A DNA stretch of 64,000 nt. Origin: Apoderus coryli. Lineage: Eukaryota > Arthropoda > Insecta > Coleoptera > Attelabidae. The number at the start of each line of letters is the position of its first letter. Within the stretch, counting starts at the first letter, position 1. Of this stretch, positions 1 through 11,039 are shown one piece after another. The translations under genes and the position numbers were made by a program. The notes under the pieces were generated by a model. It was not told where the DNA came from. It saw nothing but the letters and a program-made list of their open reading frames with translations, and made no database searches. The stretch spans positions 36,161,715-36,225,714 of the forward strand of contig OU452200.1 in NCBI GenBank assembly GCA_911728435.2, written 5' to 3'.

Positions 1-735
1 GATGGTAGTTAAAGAATATCTTTGGAAAATCGGTTCTCTTGACAGCTTGATCCACAATGGTACAGGATGGCCGCAAACTACTGTATTGTGATGTAGATAT
101 TAATAAAAATAGGCATAAAGTCAATTTTCTCAAATGCAAGACTGCATATTATCTAAAATTTGGAAAGATAATCAAATTTTTTTGGAAATAATATTCCAGG
201 TTCCTAAGTCTAAATGGAAAGGTTTCAACGATTTGATAACAGAGATTCTGTGAATATCACTGTATGCGTATACCTACCAACATAGCTACCTACTTTATAT
301 AATATGCATATATAAAATAGAGTCGATAAAAGCTTTGGAAACTTTCACACGCCAAATACTCTGTCGAATACAACAAAGTTTTTCATTGAAAATTCGTCCC
401 TACAGGTAGTTATAAATACACTGGTGAAAAAAAAAAATGTTTCCGAGACTAACCTACACAAGTTGGGTTAAAATCGCATATTTTTTTAGGTTACTGCAAT
501 TATTTATGTACGCCCTGTATAGGTATAAGGTATAAATAACTATTTAGTGGCACAAGTTTCTGAGACCTATCTTCAGAGACTTCAATCGAGAGACCTCCTT
601 TCGCTTTGAGCATCAGAGATCAGCATCTTGACGACGATATTCCTTGAAAGGAGGTACTTTCCCATCAGGCAACGTCACTTGGCTAGGCAGGAAGCCACGA
701 GGCTAACCTAGGGTTCAGTTCCCCAATGTGATGAT
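1..735. other. Unassigned AT-rich DNA
   Basis: I see no coding region or RNA gene here. A CCCTGTA motif near 514 resembles the CAGGG termini of repeats elsewhere in the window, but no second end is visible. Confidence 0.5.
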
Positions 736-754
736 GAAATAGTGAGGGGACGCA

Positions 755-973
755 TTATCGAGTACCTTTTTTGTGTAGAAAACATTGGCGGTTCCAATGG
801 TATCTTAAACCCGTAATTTTCCTAGTGGCGTAGATATCTTCACCAATTATGGAATTAAACAAAATCTCGAAAAGGGTGCATTTTAGAGAGTAACTTAATA
901 GAAACTTTTTTTCATATTTTTTGACGAGCTCCACATCCTAATTTCCTGCGCGTATATTATGACACACCCTGTA
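755..973 (-). repeat. CAGGGTGT-ended interspersed repeat, copy 1
   Basis: This stretch, read on the minus strand, resembles 30008-30350. Both start with CAGGGTGT followed by an AT-rich spacer, GCGCAGG, and a block containing TAGGATGTG and AGCTCGT. Both end near a block containing GGCGGTTC or its counterpart. It is non-coding. The CAGGG end suggests a MITE-like element, but only one terminus is clear, so the class is inferred. Confidence 0.6.
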
Positions 974-1055
974 TATGGTGTTTTATTTGAAATAAGCAAG
1001 TGCAAGTCTATTTTGTGTTATATCCAGAAGTGCCACAATTTTGAAAACATCTTAG

Positions 1056-1650
1056 TCAAATTGCTCCCATACTATTCCAAAGATTAATTTGTGAGAAATC
1101 GTATCGTCCAATTGCACTTCTATCTACTCTATCCAAGATCATTGAAAGACTGGTTAAAAGGAGACTTCTATCATTTCTGCACAAATATGAAGTGTTAACT
1201 AGCCACCAATTTGGATTTTTAGCTAACAAATGCACTAATGATGCTATATTCTCTGTCTTCAACAATGTTTACTCCAACTTGAACAATCTCCACTTTACAG
1301 CATCAATTTTCTGTGATTTCTCCAAATCAAATTGCTATCATCCCTTCCTCGATTCCGTAAAGCTCTAAAGACGTATTTGTTAGAAAAAGCTTTTTATACA
1401 GTAGGTGACTTTTTTAGTGTGCATTAATATTTGAGCGATTCACACACTGGATAGTAGTTAGTAGTTTGTATTGTGTGTTTTGTATATATATGTATATATA
1501 TTCTCAATCTTAATTGATTTATTTATGTATTTATTTGACGATGTTCCTGTATGTATTAATTACTATTCTTATGTTTTATATGTTTTATTTATCTGTCTAC
1601 AAATTATTTTTAATATATATATTTATTTATTCAAGTTCATCGTCGGACAT
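1056..1650 (+). pseudogene. Non-LTR retrotransposon RT relic with internal deletion (LINE-A copy 1)
   Basis: The plus strand encodes the N-terminal part of a non-LTR reverse transcriptase: RPIALLSTLSKIIERLV, then SHQFGF and IFCDFSK (motif A start). At 1324-1326 it jumps directly to the 3' end of the same family, reading through the last coding residues into the 3' UTR. The intact counterpart is 19605-20970. There the two joined points lie about 935 bp apart and share the trinucleotide AAA. The YADD-type motif C and the thumb are therefore missing. The 3' UTR ends in TTTA-rich sequence, as in the sister copy. The clade looks Jockey/CR1-like from the motif style. The element is dead, and the minus-strand ORF here is a shadow. 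Confidence 0.85.
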
Positions 1651-2240
1651 CCTGTACACGCTGACCGAGAACTGAAGAGTTGTCAATCGATGAAACCGCC
1701 CGTCTGGTGAAAGTATAGGAAATCTACTTTCGTTTGAATAAAAACGCATGGAGAATGATTATATTATATCATCGCTTAACTAAGGCTTCCTTTTCTCCCA
1801 GAACTCAGAGTAGGTAAATCTACCTTTAGCTGCAATATTGCTGTGTGGAAAGAAGTAAATAATAAAAAGGGAAATAAAAAAAATAGAATTGATGAAAAGC
1901 TATATGCGGTAGAAAACTTTTCACATTTGTTATACTGTCTCTTTACCCTTTTAATAGCTTGTCACACGTTTTCGTTGTTATTAGTTGTTATCCACTAAAA
2001 CTTTCGTAACTTGAGACAATTTATTAAATCGCTAATTTTGTATTGCATTGGTAACCGTGGAACATTTATTCAGATGGTGGACAAATTAGAAAATACGTTT
2101 TACCACTTCGCCAATGAGGTAGAATTACAACACATACTTTTCTATCTTCTGGAACTAATGGTGCTATTATACACTTGAGGAGGAGCTCCTATTTGAACAC
2201 AGTTCTAATTGCTGGAAAATTTGTCTTTCTTTATTTTTAG
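1651..2240. other. Unassigned
   Basis: AT-rich sequence with no recognised coding region, RNA gene or paired repeat ends. Confidence 0.5.
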
Positions 2241-2545
2241 GATGACAACACTTCCGGTTATAGCGGAAGTCGATGCCACCTTTGTAATATTTCAAACACA
2301 ACACTCCGTAATTTATTGAGTTTTTGATTTCTAGTTACATTTCATGTGTCCTGTCCTATATTTAATAGTTGTCACTTGGTAGTTCAGTGGGGAATTCGAT
2401 ATTTATGATTTTTGGGATGCTGAATCCCAATTTAAACTTTGCCACCTCAAAAACGTGATGCGTTGCTAAAAAACTAGGAAAAATTGTGAAAAAATGCATT
2501 TTTTCGGTTTTTTACCAATAACTCTTCAAAGAAAGTGTGAATATA
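2240..2545. repeat. Diverged relative of the long inverted-repeat family
   Basis: The segment around 2245-2390 aligns by eye with the long terminal repeat arms at 31730 and 43630. The shared blocks run in the same order: a CTTCCGGT...CGGAAG palindrome, a GATG-CAACTTTGT-like block, and a GTGTCCTGTCCTATA-like block. The part from about 2405 resembles 36280-36390 (GGGATGC-GAAT, then a GTGATG block). It looks like an older copy or a related subfamily. Confidence 0.5.
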
Positions 2546-2800
2546 AAAATCACGTACAATAAATTCTCTACAAATTAAATATCTTACATTTTTTATTTAT
2601 TTTGCTTCAACGAATTGTTATTTGTACAATTTAGACATTCCTGACAGTTACGTTAAATAATATGTAGTGTCCAAGTATACAGGTCATTTGCTGTCATAGT
2701 TTTTGATGGCTATCCAGAGTCAGAAAAAGCAGCAGTAAAAACATAAAGCGTTTGAGAAGGGCAGAAATAAACTTCACCTTCAGTGACACATTCCCACTGT

Positions 2801-3080
2801 AAGGTTTTTATAAATCAATTCAATTCGTCGATTTTTACTACCCGCAAAATGGTTTATTACTTGGTCATGAAATTCTGAACCTAACTGTAAATCTTTCAAA
2901 AGGCCGCTTTCGATTGATATTAAACCCAAGTTGCTTAAACGAGATTCTTCAATTGTATTGCGAAAAAAGGTTTTTATTCGTTTTCAACACGAAAAGCTTC
3001 TTTCCACGGACGCAGAAGCAACTGAAATACAAAGTGTTAAATTACATAATTTAAAAATTTCTGGCAAAGCAATAACTAAA
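2801..3080 (-). pseudogene. hAT transposase C-terminal dimerisation-domain relic
   Basis: The minus strand reads ASASVERSFS, then a stop, then KRIKTFFRNTIEESRLSNLG and LISIES. This is the conserved hAT C-terminal dimerisation domain (family pattern A-S-x-E-R-S-F-S...LK-x-I-K...R-L-S-N-L). The preceding residues (ALPEIFKLCNLTL) also fit the region just upstream of that domain. A TGA interrupts the frame directly after SFS, probably by a small frameshift. No DDE residues or N-terminal zinc finger are visible nearby, so this is a fragment. The 3' part continues as GSEFHDQVINHFAGSKNRR. It is of the same superfamily as the non-autonomous element at 9973-11020, but I see no evidence that they are the same family. 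Confidence 0.8.
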
Positions 3081-3499
3081 TTGTTATGAACAAAAAACTG
3101 TCAAAACATCAGATAATTTGGAGCAATTTTTAAACATTTCAACATCGGAATATATTATTACTCTTAGTTCATTTTCTAGTCTATTAAAATAGAGCACCTA
3201 GGTGCCTTCCTATATAGCAACAATAAAAATACCTGTCTATTGTCTATTATTTTACAAAAACCCATGACATGTCTAAAATTTATACTTTTTTGATAAATTG
3301 ATTTAGTATCAAAAATTATAAACCCTACATTTCATTTTCTGCTGTTAGGGAATTTTTGTAAATTCTTCAATACAATCTTATATGCAATAATATGCGTGTA
3401 TATTAAAAGGAAGCAGGCAGGTGGCTAGGTGCCTGCGTTTAGTTTAAACTGAGCGGTTGAAGTTTAACAGTAGATGCATACAGTTCATTCTAAACTACA

Positions 3500-3925
3500 T
3501 GCGGGATGGGTATAAATAACACCACTCTACCACTGGATGATCAATATTACTCGATATTCCAAGAGGGGCGGCAAAAATTGCGGGGAAGTACCTACTCAGT
3601 TTCCACCAATTGCGACTTGAACACCCGCGTGGTGACAAAACGTGCGAGGGTCTACGCACCAATTAGGATCGTTCAAGCGGCATCTAAACACCCATTTCGC
3701 GTGGTATTGCCAATTGTACAGATCATAATTTCTTTTCCCTATTTTAATATTCAGTGTTCAGTGGTAAAAATTTTACTTATTAAATAAAAATAAAACTTAA
3801 AAATGCTGAGCCTTTTTCATTATTATTATTTGTAATTGTAAAAAATCGATTCTCAAATTCATAATACTTTTTGCCTAGAACTAATAGTTAAATTTGGCAA
3901 TATCGGATTTTTTGTCCGAATTCCT
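3500..3925 (+). repeat. BEL/Pao LTR-like segment with TATA box
   Basis: This segment is repeated in reverse orientation at about 44440-44880. Both copies carry a TATAAATA box (about 3510), then a shared block encoding, by chance or otherwise, CDLNTR followed by TKRARVYAPIRI, then an AATAAAAATAAAAC polyadenylation-like stretch (about 3782) and a block ending near GTTACAGATTCGTTTGCCA. A promoter followed by a poly(A) signal fits an LTR R/U5 layout. BEL/Pao pol sequence lies downstream, which is why I call it an LTR. Exact TG...CA ends are not resolved. The 93-residue plus-strand ORF is probably not a protein. Confidence 0.55.
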
Positions 3926-4394
3926 TTCGCTGTTACAGATTCGTTTGCCACACAGTACAAGAACAAACTTGCCTCCTCGTTTCTCCAAATACGACCCTGT
4001 GCTGCAACACCACAATCAAATTTCCATTCGAAATAGTTGGTTTTGGTTGAGAAATCCAAGTTCTAAATAATAATCCCATACATAATATCGGCGATGGGGG
4101 ATGTTTCGAAATTATATTAGTGGAGTTTCGTGTAATTCCTGCTTCTCTTATTTGGTTTGGTCTTAGCATTATTATTATTGGGGATATCTACGAATAGCAA
4201 TAATATTCAGAATAATGAAAGTTGGATATGTTTATGCAGTGTAGACCATCAAACATTTCCGTTTATCCACAACAATGATAACTTTCAGATGATCTAAAGA
4301 TATGAATTAGAATTGAACTGTGGGAATTCTCAGCTCTCCGTAATTTTCAAGTAGTGATGTGTCTCACAGCTACCTACTTTCGTGAAGGATTAAC

Positions 4395-5190
4395 GGGGAT
4401 GGAAGAAATTATAAACAATTTGTTTCTCATCGAGTTGGTGAAATTCAGGAACTAACAAAACTCGACCAATGGAAATACGTCCCAGGTGAGCAGAATGTCG
4501 CCGATTTATGTACGAGTTTCGCAAATTCAATTAGCTGATGTAATGATGAACAGTGGTTTCATAGACCTAAGTTCTTAAAATATTCGCAAGAATTTTGGCC
4601 TAACCAATTGGATATTTGCAATCTAAAAATTGACGATCAAGAAGAAATAAAACGAGGCCCTTTATTTATAGGTTTTGCTACAGACAATTTTAATATATAA
4701 TTCCAAATATCAATCGATTTGCAAAATGGAGAAGATTTGTTAGAGCAACAGCTTGTATTTTTAAATATTATTTTAAATCTTCAGCAGCAGTGACATTGAA
4801 TGTTATCGAGAAACAATGTGACATGAATATCACGATGCTGAATTATACTGTTTGACAATTATTAGTCGGCGGGAAAGTTTTCCAGAAGAATATATTCAAT
4901 TAAAAAATAATAAAAACGTTGATAGGAATTCAAGAATATTCAAATTAATGCCAGTTTTAGATGAGAAGAGTATAATTCGTATGAACGGACGTTTAAGACA
5001 GAGTGATATGATAAAAAACGACGTGAAACTGTTAATCATTTTAGATCCAAAGAATAGATTTACAAAATTATTAATTTTACAAGAAGATCGTTTTCTAAAA
5101 GCAGCCCATTTTCTTCTTCATAGTAGATATACTATGAGGCCTCGGCAGGGTCCACACTCTTTGGATTATTTCCTTTTTATTTTATTCAAT
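4395..5190 (+). pseudogene. BEL/Pao retrotransposon pol relic (RNase H to integrase zinc-binding region)
   Basis: The first readable block is YKQFVSHRVGEIQELT followed by WKYVPGEQNVADLCTS, the end of the BEL/Pao RNase H region (family pattern W-x-V-P-x-x-N-x-A-D). WFHRPKFL and EFWPNQ follow, matching the W-x-x-x-P-x-F-L motif. From 4852 a 119-codon frame gives MPVLDEKSIIRMNGRLRQSD and later TKLLILQE, the integrase H2C2-type N-terminal region (family pattern L-x-x-D-x-x-G-x-x-R-x-x-G-R-L). Stops occur after FANSIS, after DNFNI and elsewhere. The integrase catalytic core, gag and protease are not seen. This is a decayed internal fragment downstream of the LTR-like segment at 3500-3925. Confidence 0.8.
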
Positions 5191-5539
5191 ATCAATGTAT
5201 GCCTAGGGTAACGACAACGGTATTGCGTTATGATAATATGTGATGTGATGAGTGTTGGATAGACAATAAACCATTCCAGAGATTTAGAACCTTGGCCACA
5301 CTTATTGTGGCTGTCATGATTAAATTATTTGACCTCGTTTCAGAAATGCATTATTTAATCTCGGAATTATATCAGAAAAATTTACTAATGCTCATTTTGT
5401 GTCCTCTTAAAAGAATCAAATTATTTTTTATTACGGATCTGTAATTTTTAATAGAAATTTTAAGTTAATATTTTTTTTTAATGAACGGCTTAGTACAGCT
5501 CTGGATATTTGGAAAATTTAATCAAACTGCAAAACTAAT

Positions 5540-5960
5540 TGTGATTGGGATTGTTCTAATACGGTCCTGTTTTCATTTCAAATCTAAAAGGTATAAGGCA
5601 TTATCAAAATTATTAACTAGTACCTAAGTATCTTGAAAACTTGAATGAATTTTTTTTGTTATAATAGAAGTTGTTAGTACGGTCCTGTTTATTTTAATGT
5701 ACATTTCAAGTGTATTATCATTTTTTTAAATATAAAAGACAATACGGTATTTTGCCTGTATGTGGCATATTTTAGGTACATTCATGTTTCACGTAATGGT
5801 TTTTATTATGTAGTCAGGTTCGGCACAGGTTTTTTAATTTAAAATAGAAATTAGCATCAAGATTTGTTTGCTGGCGTCTTGTTCAGTTTTATTAGCTTTT
5901 ATTAAAAAATATTTATATTTTAATACGGCCCTGGTGTTTTAAATAAACATTTAAAATCCA
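5540..5960. repeat. Diverged direct repeats with a TACGGTCCTG motif
   Basis: TACGGTCCTGTTT or close variants recur near 5563, 5679 and 5925. Each is followed by a TTTAAAT/TTTCAAxT block at a roughly similar distance. Spacing is irregular (about 115 and 245 bp), consistent with a decayed tandem array that has lost a unit. It is non-coding. Confidence 0.4.
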
Positions 5961-6089
5961 TGCATGTAGATAGCCTTTCAAAATATCATTGTCCTGTCTA
6001 AATTTCACAACCCTTCAGGCAACTGACAACTGCAAATATGGGTTAAAAACCTAATCAAATAAATAGAATTACATTTGAGACAACCTGTA

Positions 6090-7830
6090 TATAAATAAAT
6101 TTTATGAGACCATTTAACAAACTAAGAAAACTCAAAAGTTTTACTATTAATTAGGTTTTGTCGTGCTCTAAAATCTTAAAAAAAATAAATTAAAACATTT
6201 TTGAGTTACCTAAATTGTATAACTACAAAACTTAAAAAACCCCTCTGTATATAGTGAAACTCTAAAAAATATCAAAGAAATCAATTTTTTACTTCCTACA
6301 TCGATAAATTTATTAAGGGCGTTAATAAATGAGTGGGAAATGTTTTGAGTTACCCCGTAGATAATGTCTAGGAACTATATAGTTTCACCCTAATGGATTC
6401 TTGATTGAAAATAGACAAAAATAAATAAAAAAGTAACCTATCGCTGATAAGGTTCTGCCCTGTCTAAAAGTCTCAAATAATAAATAGAAACATTTTTGAG
6501 TCACCCCATAGATAACCTCTAGGAGCTTATAGTTTCTCCTTCAAAGAAATCTTGAATTGCAATCTAAAAAAACTATTCAATAATTATTTTGACTCACCCG
6601 GTATATAAATTTAAAGTCTATGCTAAAAACAAGAAATCCCTTTGGGATTTCCCAGTCGTCTTGTGGTAGTCTTATCTATGACAAAAGTCATTGAGGGTTG
6701 TAAAAAAAAAACAAAAAAAAAATTAAAATTTTTTTTTTAAAAAAAGCACTTAAAAAAAATTCAAAAAATTAATTAAAAAAAAAGTATTGCGAGAGCTGGG
6801 ACTCCTAACCTTTCGCATGCGAAGCGAACGCTCTACCAATGATGCCACAGAAACCTGATAACAAATATTGTACTTTAATTATACAGGTTCCAACTACCTA
6901 ACTGGTGAAATTTTAAATGGAAAACATACACCCTGTATAGAAATTTTATGAGCCCATTCTACCTAAAAATACTGTTAAACTTCAAAAAATATTTAAAAAC
7001 GTTCAAATTAAATTTTTTTTTGGAACATTTTTTAACCACCCTGTGCAATAATTTCATAAACCAATCTAAAAAACTAAAAAAATCTGAAAATTTTTCTATT
7101 ACGTTCTACTGTACGTAAAAATATTAAAAATAAATAGAAACACCCCGTAGATCACATGTTTAACCACCCATCTATTAGGTTCTACCCTACCTAAAAATAT
7201 TGAAAATAAATAGAAACATTTATGAGTTACCCCGTAGATCACCTCTAGGAGCTTATGGTTACACGGTAAAGAAATCATGAATTCAAATCTAAAGAAATCA
7301 AAAGATAAAAATCTAGAAAAATCAAAATATAATTCGAAATATTACTTTTTTGTCCTTAAAAAAATTAACAAATACATTTTTGATTCACCCCGTATATAAA
7401 TTTAAAGTGTATGCTCAAAAATTTCTAAACATTTAAAATTTATTTGATTGCAATCTGGAAAATTTGTTAAATGTCGGCTAATTAATGTTTTTTTTTTGCA
7501 TCACCCTGTACATGATCTGATAAATACTTAATTTAAATAATAAATCTACTTGTCAAATTCAAAAACCTTATAAAATTTTATACGAAATACCTACTATAAA
7601 TATATTAGAGAGGTATTTTAAATCTGCTAGCCTAAAAATGGCTGCCTATAATATGATTGTCATCATAAGTGACGTTATTTTTTAACACTACCATATCTCT
7701 CTATTTGAAAATCGTTGGTGTTAAATTAACGTTAACGTTAATAGCGGTGGACGTTATTTTTTAGGACTACCATATCTCTCTATTTGACTCACCCGGTATA
7801 TAAATTTAAAGTGTATGCTATAAATTTCTA
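6090..7830. repeat. Long-period diverged direct repeats
   Basis: A block containing ACCCCGTAGAT, CACCTCTAGGAGCTTAT, an AAAGAAATC block and finally ACCCGGTATATAAATTTAAA occurs at about 6340-6630. It recurs at about 7200-7420 with the same internal order. The last part recurs alone at about 7783-7850. A short block with GACGTTATTTTTTA and CATATCTCTCTATTTGA is also duplicated at 7665-7715 and 7751-7786. These look like decayed tandem duplications of a non-coding repeat. A tRNA-like repeat sits between the first two copies. Confidence 0.55.
6788..6856 (-). pseudogene. tRNA-Ala(CGC)-like pseudogene inside a repeat, copy 1
   Basis: The minus strand contains TTGGTAGAGCG (D-arm, A-box-like), an anticodon arm with stem TTCGC/GCGAA and a 7-nt loop TTCGCAT (anticodon CGC), then a T-arm that has lost about five bases of the B box. 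The acceptor strands do not pair. A T-run follows, as after a Pol III gene. The D-arm and anticodon loop match eukaryotic tRNA-Ala. A second, differently decayed copy lies at 55836-55905 with similar flanks on both sides, so the tRNA-like part belongs to an interspersed repeat. Confidence 0.75.
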
Positions 7831-7849
7831 AACATTTAAAAGTTATTTA

Positions 7850-9160
7850 AACTGATCTCATATATTAATTTTGAGAGTAAAATTTGAATTTTCGTAGTAA
7901 CTATAATAAATAATAACTTGAAAAAGTGAATAGTGCTGATCCTGTATAGAAACTTAACAGATTTTTACATTTGAGCTCTCTTTTAAGCTGCCATGAACTA
8001 AAATAATTTTTGCTTTTACAGTGAAATTAAAATTTCTCAATAAATTATAAGCAAATAAAAAAAAAATTACATTATTTTTGGTTAATAAAAGGTCCTCTCC
8101 CCGAATAAAGTGCCTACCATATACATAAATGTACCTAATGAGTAAAACAGAGCAGTACTAGCTAAAAATGATCATATTTCTTGAGGTTACAAAGAACACA
8201 GTAGTTTTTAAACGGGACGTCCTATTAATAATTTATCACCATATTATAAAAATTAAAAACTGTTAATTCAGTAAATTCGTGCTGGCGGTTATTATTACGC
8301 GAATATGTAGCACGCGAAGGGGTACTCAAATTACATAGCTGACATAAAAAAAAAATGATAAAAAGAAACACAATGTTTCTATATTTATGTATTCTCTATA
8401 AAGATATTTGTATTCATATGCGTTACACCTCTAGAATGAAAAATAGACAACACAAAAGTTAATGCGATTTTAATAGTCCACAAACCATTTTCATTTTCTA
8501 ATATTATGCTGTATAGGGTGGACACATTTCAGTGGTTTTTATAAAGCTTTAAAAACGTGTCCGGTTTTTAACATATTAAATTATTAGTCGCGGTTTTATT
8601 TATCGAAAATTTGGAAAACTACAATCACAAAAACAAAAAAAAAAAAAAGGATGACAACCTAGAGATCGTCCAGTTGCCCTAAACTTCTTCAAAAAATCAG
8701 TTTTTCACAGTATGTCAGCCTTTTGCAGAACAATGCCATAGAGAGCTGTTTATCTCATCATCTTTTTAGCTGGTATCTTATTGTCGAATAGGTCAGTGCA
8801 TCTTAAGCTTTTTGGCTTGTGATTCTGAGGGTTTAATGAACCCTAGTTAGGATGCCATGACTAATTTTTTGGGTAAGACTAGCTATAAGGTTATTTTATC
8901 AGTTGGTTAGTTCTTGAGATACACGGTGATTTTCGAAAATTAACGAAATTTATCACAACCTTATTTTAACAAAAAGGCCTAAGGAACTCTTACTAGATAG
9001 AAAGTTTAAGGGGGCTAGTTTAGAATGTATGACATAAACTTATGTTTTTAATGCAACGCCCCCGTATGTTTTTGATTCATTCCGTCGAATGTTGCGGATA
9101 GAAGTTAGTCTTAGGTGATATTTTTAGTCGCGACATATTCTCTGACATTACTCATTGAAC
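7850..9160. other. Unassigned AT-rich DNA
   Basis: I see no coding region or paired repeat ends. There are homopolymer A runs near 8350 and 8630 and a GTATAGGGTGG motif near 8512. Confidence 0.4.
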
Positions 9161-9164
9161 TATC

Positions 9165-9790
9165 TTCGATCAAGCAACTCAATCGGGAAGAAAGGGGAGA
9201 CCAGGGAAAACAATGGTTTACAAGTGGCATGGACTTTTTAAGCATAATAGGAAATCACTCGAAGACGACACTAGGCTGGAACGGCATATTGAACTGACCA
9301 GCCTAGTACTTAACAGTTGAAAACAAAAACCGAAAATTATTTACTGGAACATGTCCATCTGAAGGAGAAACAAGTCTCAGATATGGTTGAAGTGCCTGAT
9401 TGTGAACAATTTTTAGAAGTTTGCATGATCATCTTGACATCACAAAGATGAGAATGATAACGCCACACCCAAAACATTAGCGTGTCGAAGGTTCTCTTGC
9501 ATTTTGGACATCTGTAGTGAAGATAACGATGGTCTACTGGTTTGAATTGTTACTGGACACGAAACTTCATCGTTATGAATCTACGTCTAAGCAAAATTCT
9601 ATGCAATGGCCTAAAAAAAGGTACAGGTAGAAGTTAAAGTCAGAAAATTCATGGCGATCTTTTCAGGCTTAGAAAGAATCCTATGGATTGGTTATAAGGA
9701 TAAACTTGTCTCTAGGAAGGGAAAATACTTCGTTTCAACTTTAGAATAGTTAAAAGAAGCAATTGGAGAGAAAAATGAAGAATGAAGTTG
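9165..9790 (+). pseudogene. Old mariner transposase relic
   Basis: The plus strand reads VYKWHGLFKHNRKSLEDDTR, which fits the end of the second helix-turn-helix of mariner transposases (family pattern W-x-x-x-F-K-x-G-R-x-S-x-E-D-D). About 300 bp further, RYESTSKQNSMQWPKKR resembles the segment just after the first catalytic Asp (Y-x-P-E-S/T-K-x-Q-S-x-x-W). Between and after these, frames shift repeatedly. The catalytic residues themselves cannot be read. This is an inference from two short motif matches in the correct order and spacing. Confidence 0.4.
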
Positions 9791-9972
9791 CCATGCACTG
9801 CATATTTTTAATAAAGACTTACAAAATTAATTGATAGATCTGAGAAGTCTATTAGGGTTGCTGAGGAATGTACTAAAATATTCCCATCCTCTATACTACA
9901 AACTTAGTGTGCAATCCAAGCTTTGCCCTTCAATGTCGCTTTGGATATAGTCTGTCTTTTCTAGTTGTATCT

Positions 9973-11020
9973 CAGTGGCGGCTGGTCGGGGTCGGTACCA
10001 CCTACTTTTAAAACTTCGCTCTAAATTAAATACTCAACTTATTATTATTGACTCCATAATTAAAAAAAATATATATTGATTCTTATATTAATTTCATCTT
10101 CTACCTTAAACCTTTAAAACATCCCCTTTAATTCAATAATTATCTGTAGGTATAATATAACTACCGCAAAATAGGTTTACCGCTTTTTACCCACTACAGA
10201 GACTTCGCATTTTTACCGGCAACTGTTATCGTCGCCTACACCGTATACACTGTATACACATATACCTATGTACATATCAAAAGTTTTGCGCCACCGGTCA
10301 CCGGGTAATAGTATGTACTACCAAATACATGTATTTTGCTCAAAATTGTTGTACTTTTTCTTGAATATATTTAAATAAATATACAGAAAAAACTGGTGGT
10401 GATTGAGAACTTTTATATAATACCTATTGAAATAATATGTGTTGTATTGCGTAGGAACGTGTTTACGTTGAGCTGAGGCACCTACCCCGGCCGCCTTCTA
10501 TCTATTGTAGATAGGTAGGTAGGTATACTATTTGCACGAATTTCGATTTGTACGTAGGTATTTTTGTTTACTGTTTTTCACATTACGTTTGAACTATTTG
10601 TTCGTTTGTTGTTTAAATACTAGTGCCATTGATTAAAAAGTGTATGTATTTAATTATCTAATAATAATAGTAATAATATTTTGACTAGTATAAGTAAAGA
10701 TTAGTGGTTGTGCTGCACAACTTGGTGCGGTAGCGGTAAGTAGTAATTAGGTAGTAATATTAATGTTTATTCAATACAAATAATTTTGTATTTTATTTGT
10801 ATTTGATTATGTATTGGATTTCGTGAGTAGTGAATGGGGCATAATTTTCTAAAATAAAAAAAAATAAGATTTACCTTACGAAACCCGTATTTTAACGTGT
10901 TCTTTTTTACCATGATAATTTTCTACTTTTCATCTAAGGCACTTGACCTTGATAATCTAAAAAACACATCCATTTTTTACTTAGTGCCTACCTAATAAAA
11001 TTACCCACGAGCCGCCACTG
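9973..11020. mobile_element. Complete non-autonomous hAT element
   Basis: The element starts CAGTGGCGGCTGGT and ends ...ACGAGCCGCCACTG. The first 11 bases are perfect terminal inverted repeats, with partial pairing beyond. It is flanked on both sides by the 8-bp duplication TTGTATCT (9965-9972 and 11021-11028). An 8-bp duplication with CAGTGGCGG ends is diagnostic of the hAT superfamily. The 1,048-bp interior is AT-rich, contains a short GGTAGGTAGG run near 10510 and encodes no transposase I can recognise. The element is therefore non-autonomous. The intact ends and duplication suggest it is younger than most neighbours. Confidence 0.93.
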
Positions 11021-11039
11021 TTGTATCTCCAAAATTACT

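Noticed and set aside
1056..1265. Minus-strand ORF
   Set aside because: The plus strand of the same DNA encodes clear RT fingers (IIERLV, SHQFGF), so the minus-strand ORF is a shadow.
1471..1710. 79-codon plus-strand ORF rich in Tyr, Phe and Ile
   Set aside because: It lies in the AT-rich 3' UTR of LINE-A; composition explains the residues.
3506..3787. 93-codon ORF, partly conserved at 44622-44897
   Set aside because: Conservation of the DNA is explained by both being LTR-like segments. The N-terminal and C-terminal parts diverge by indels, and there is a TATA box inside the block.
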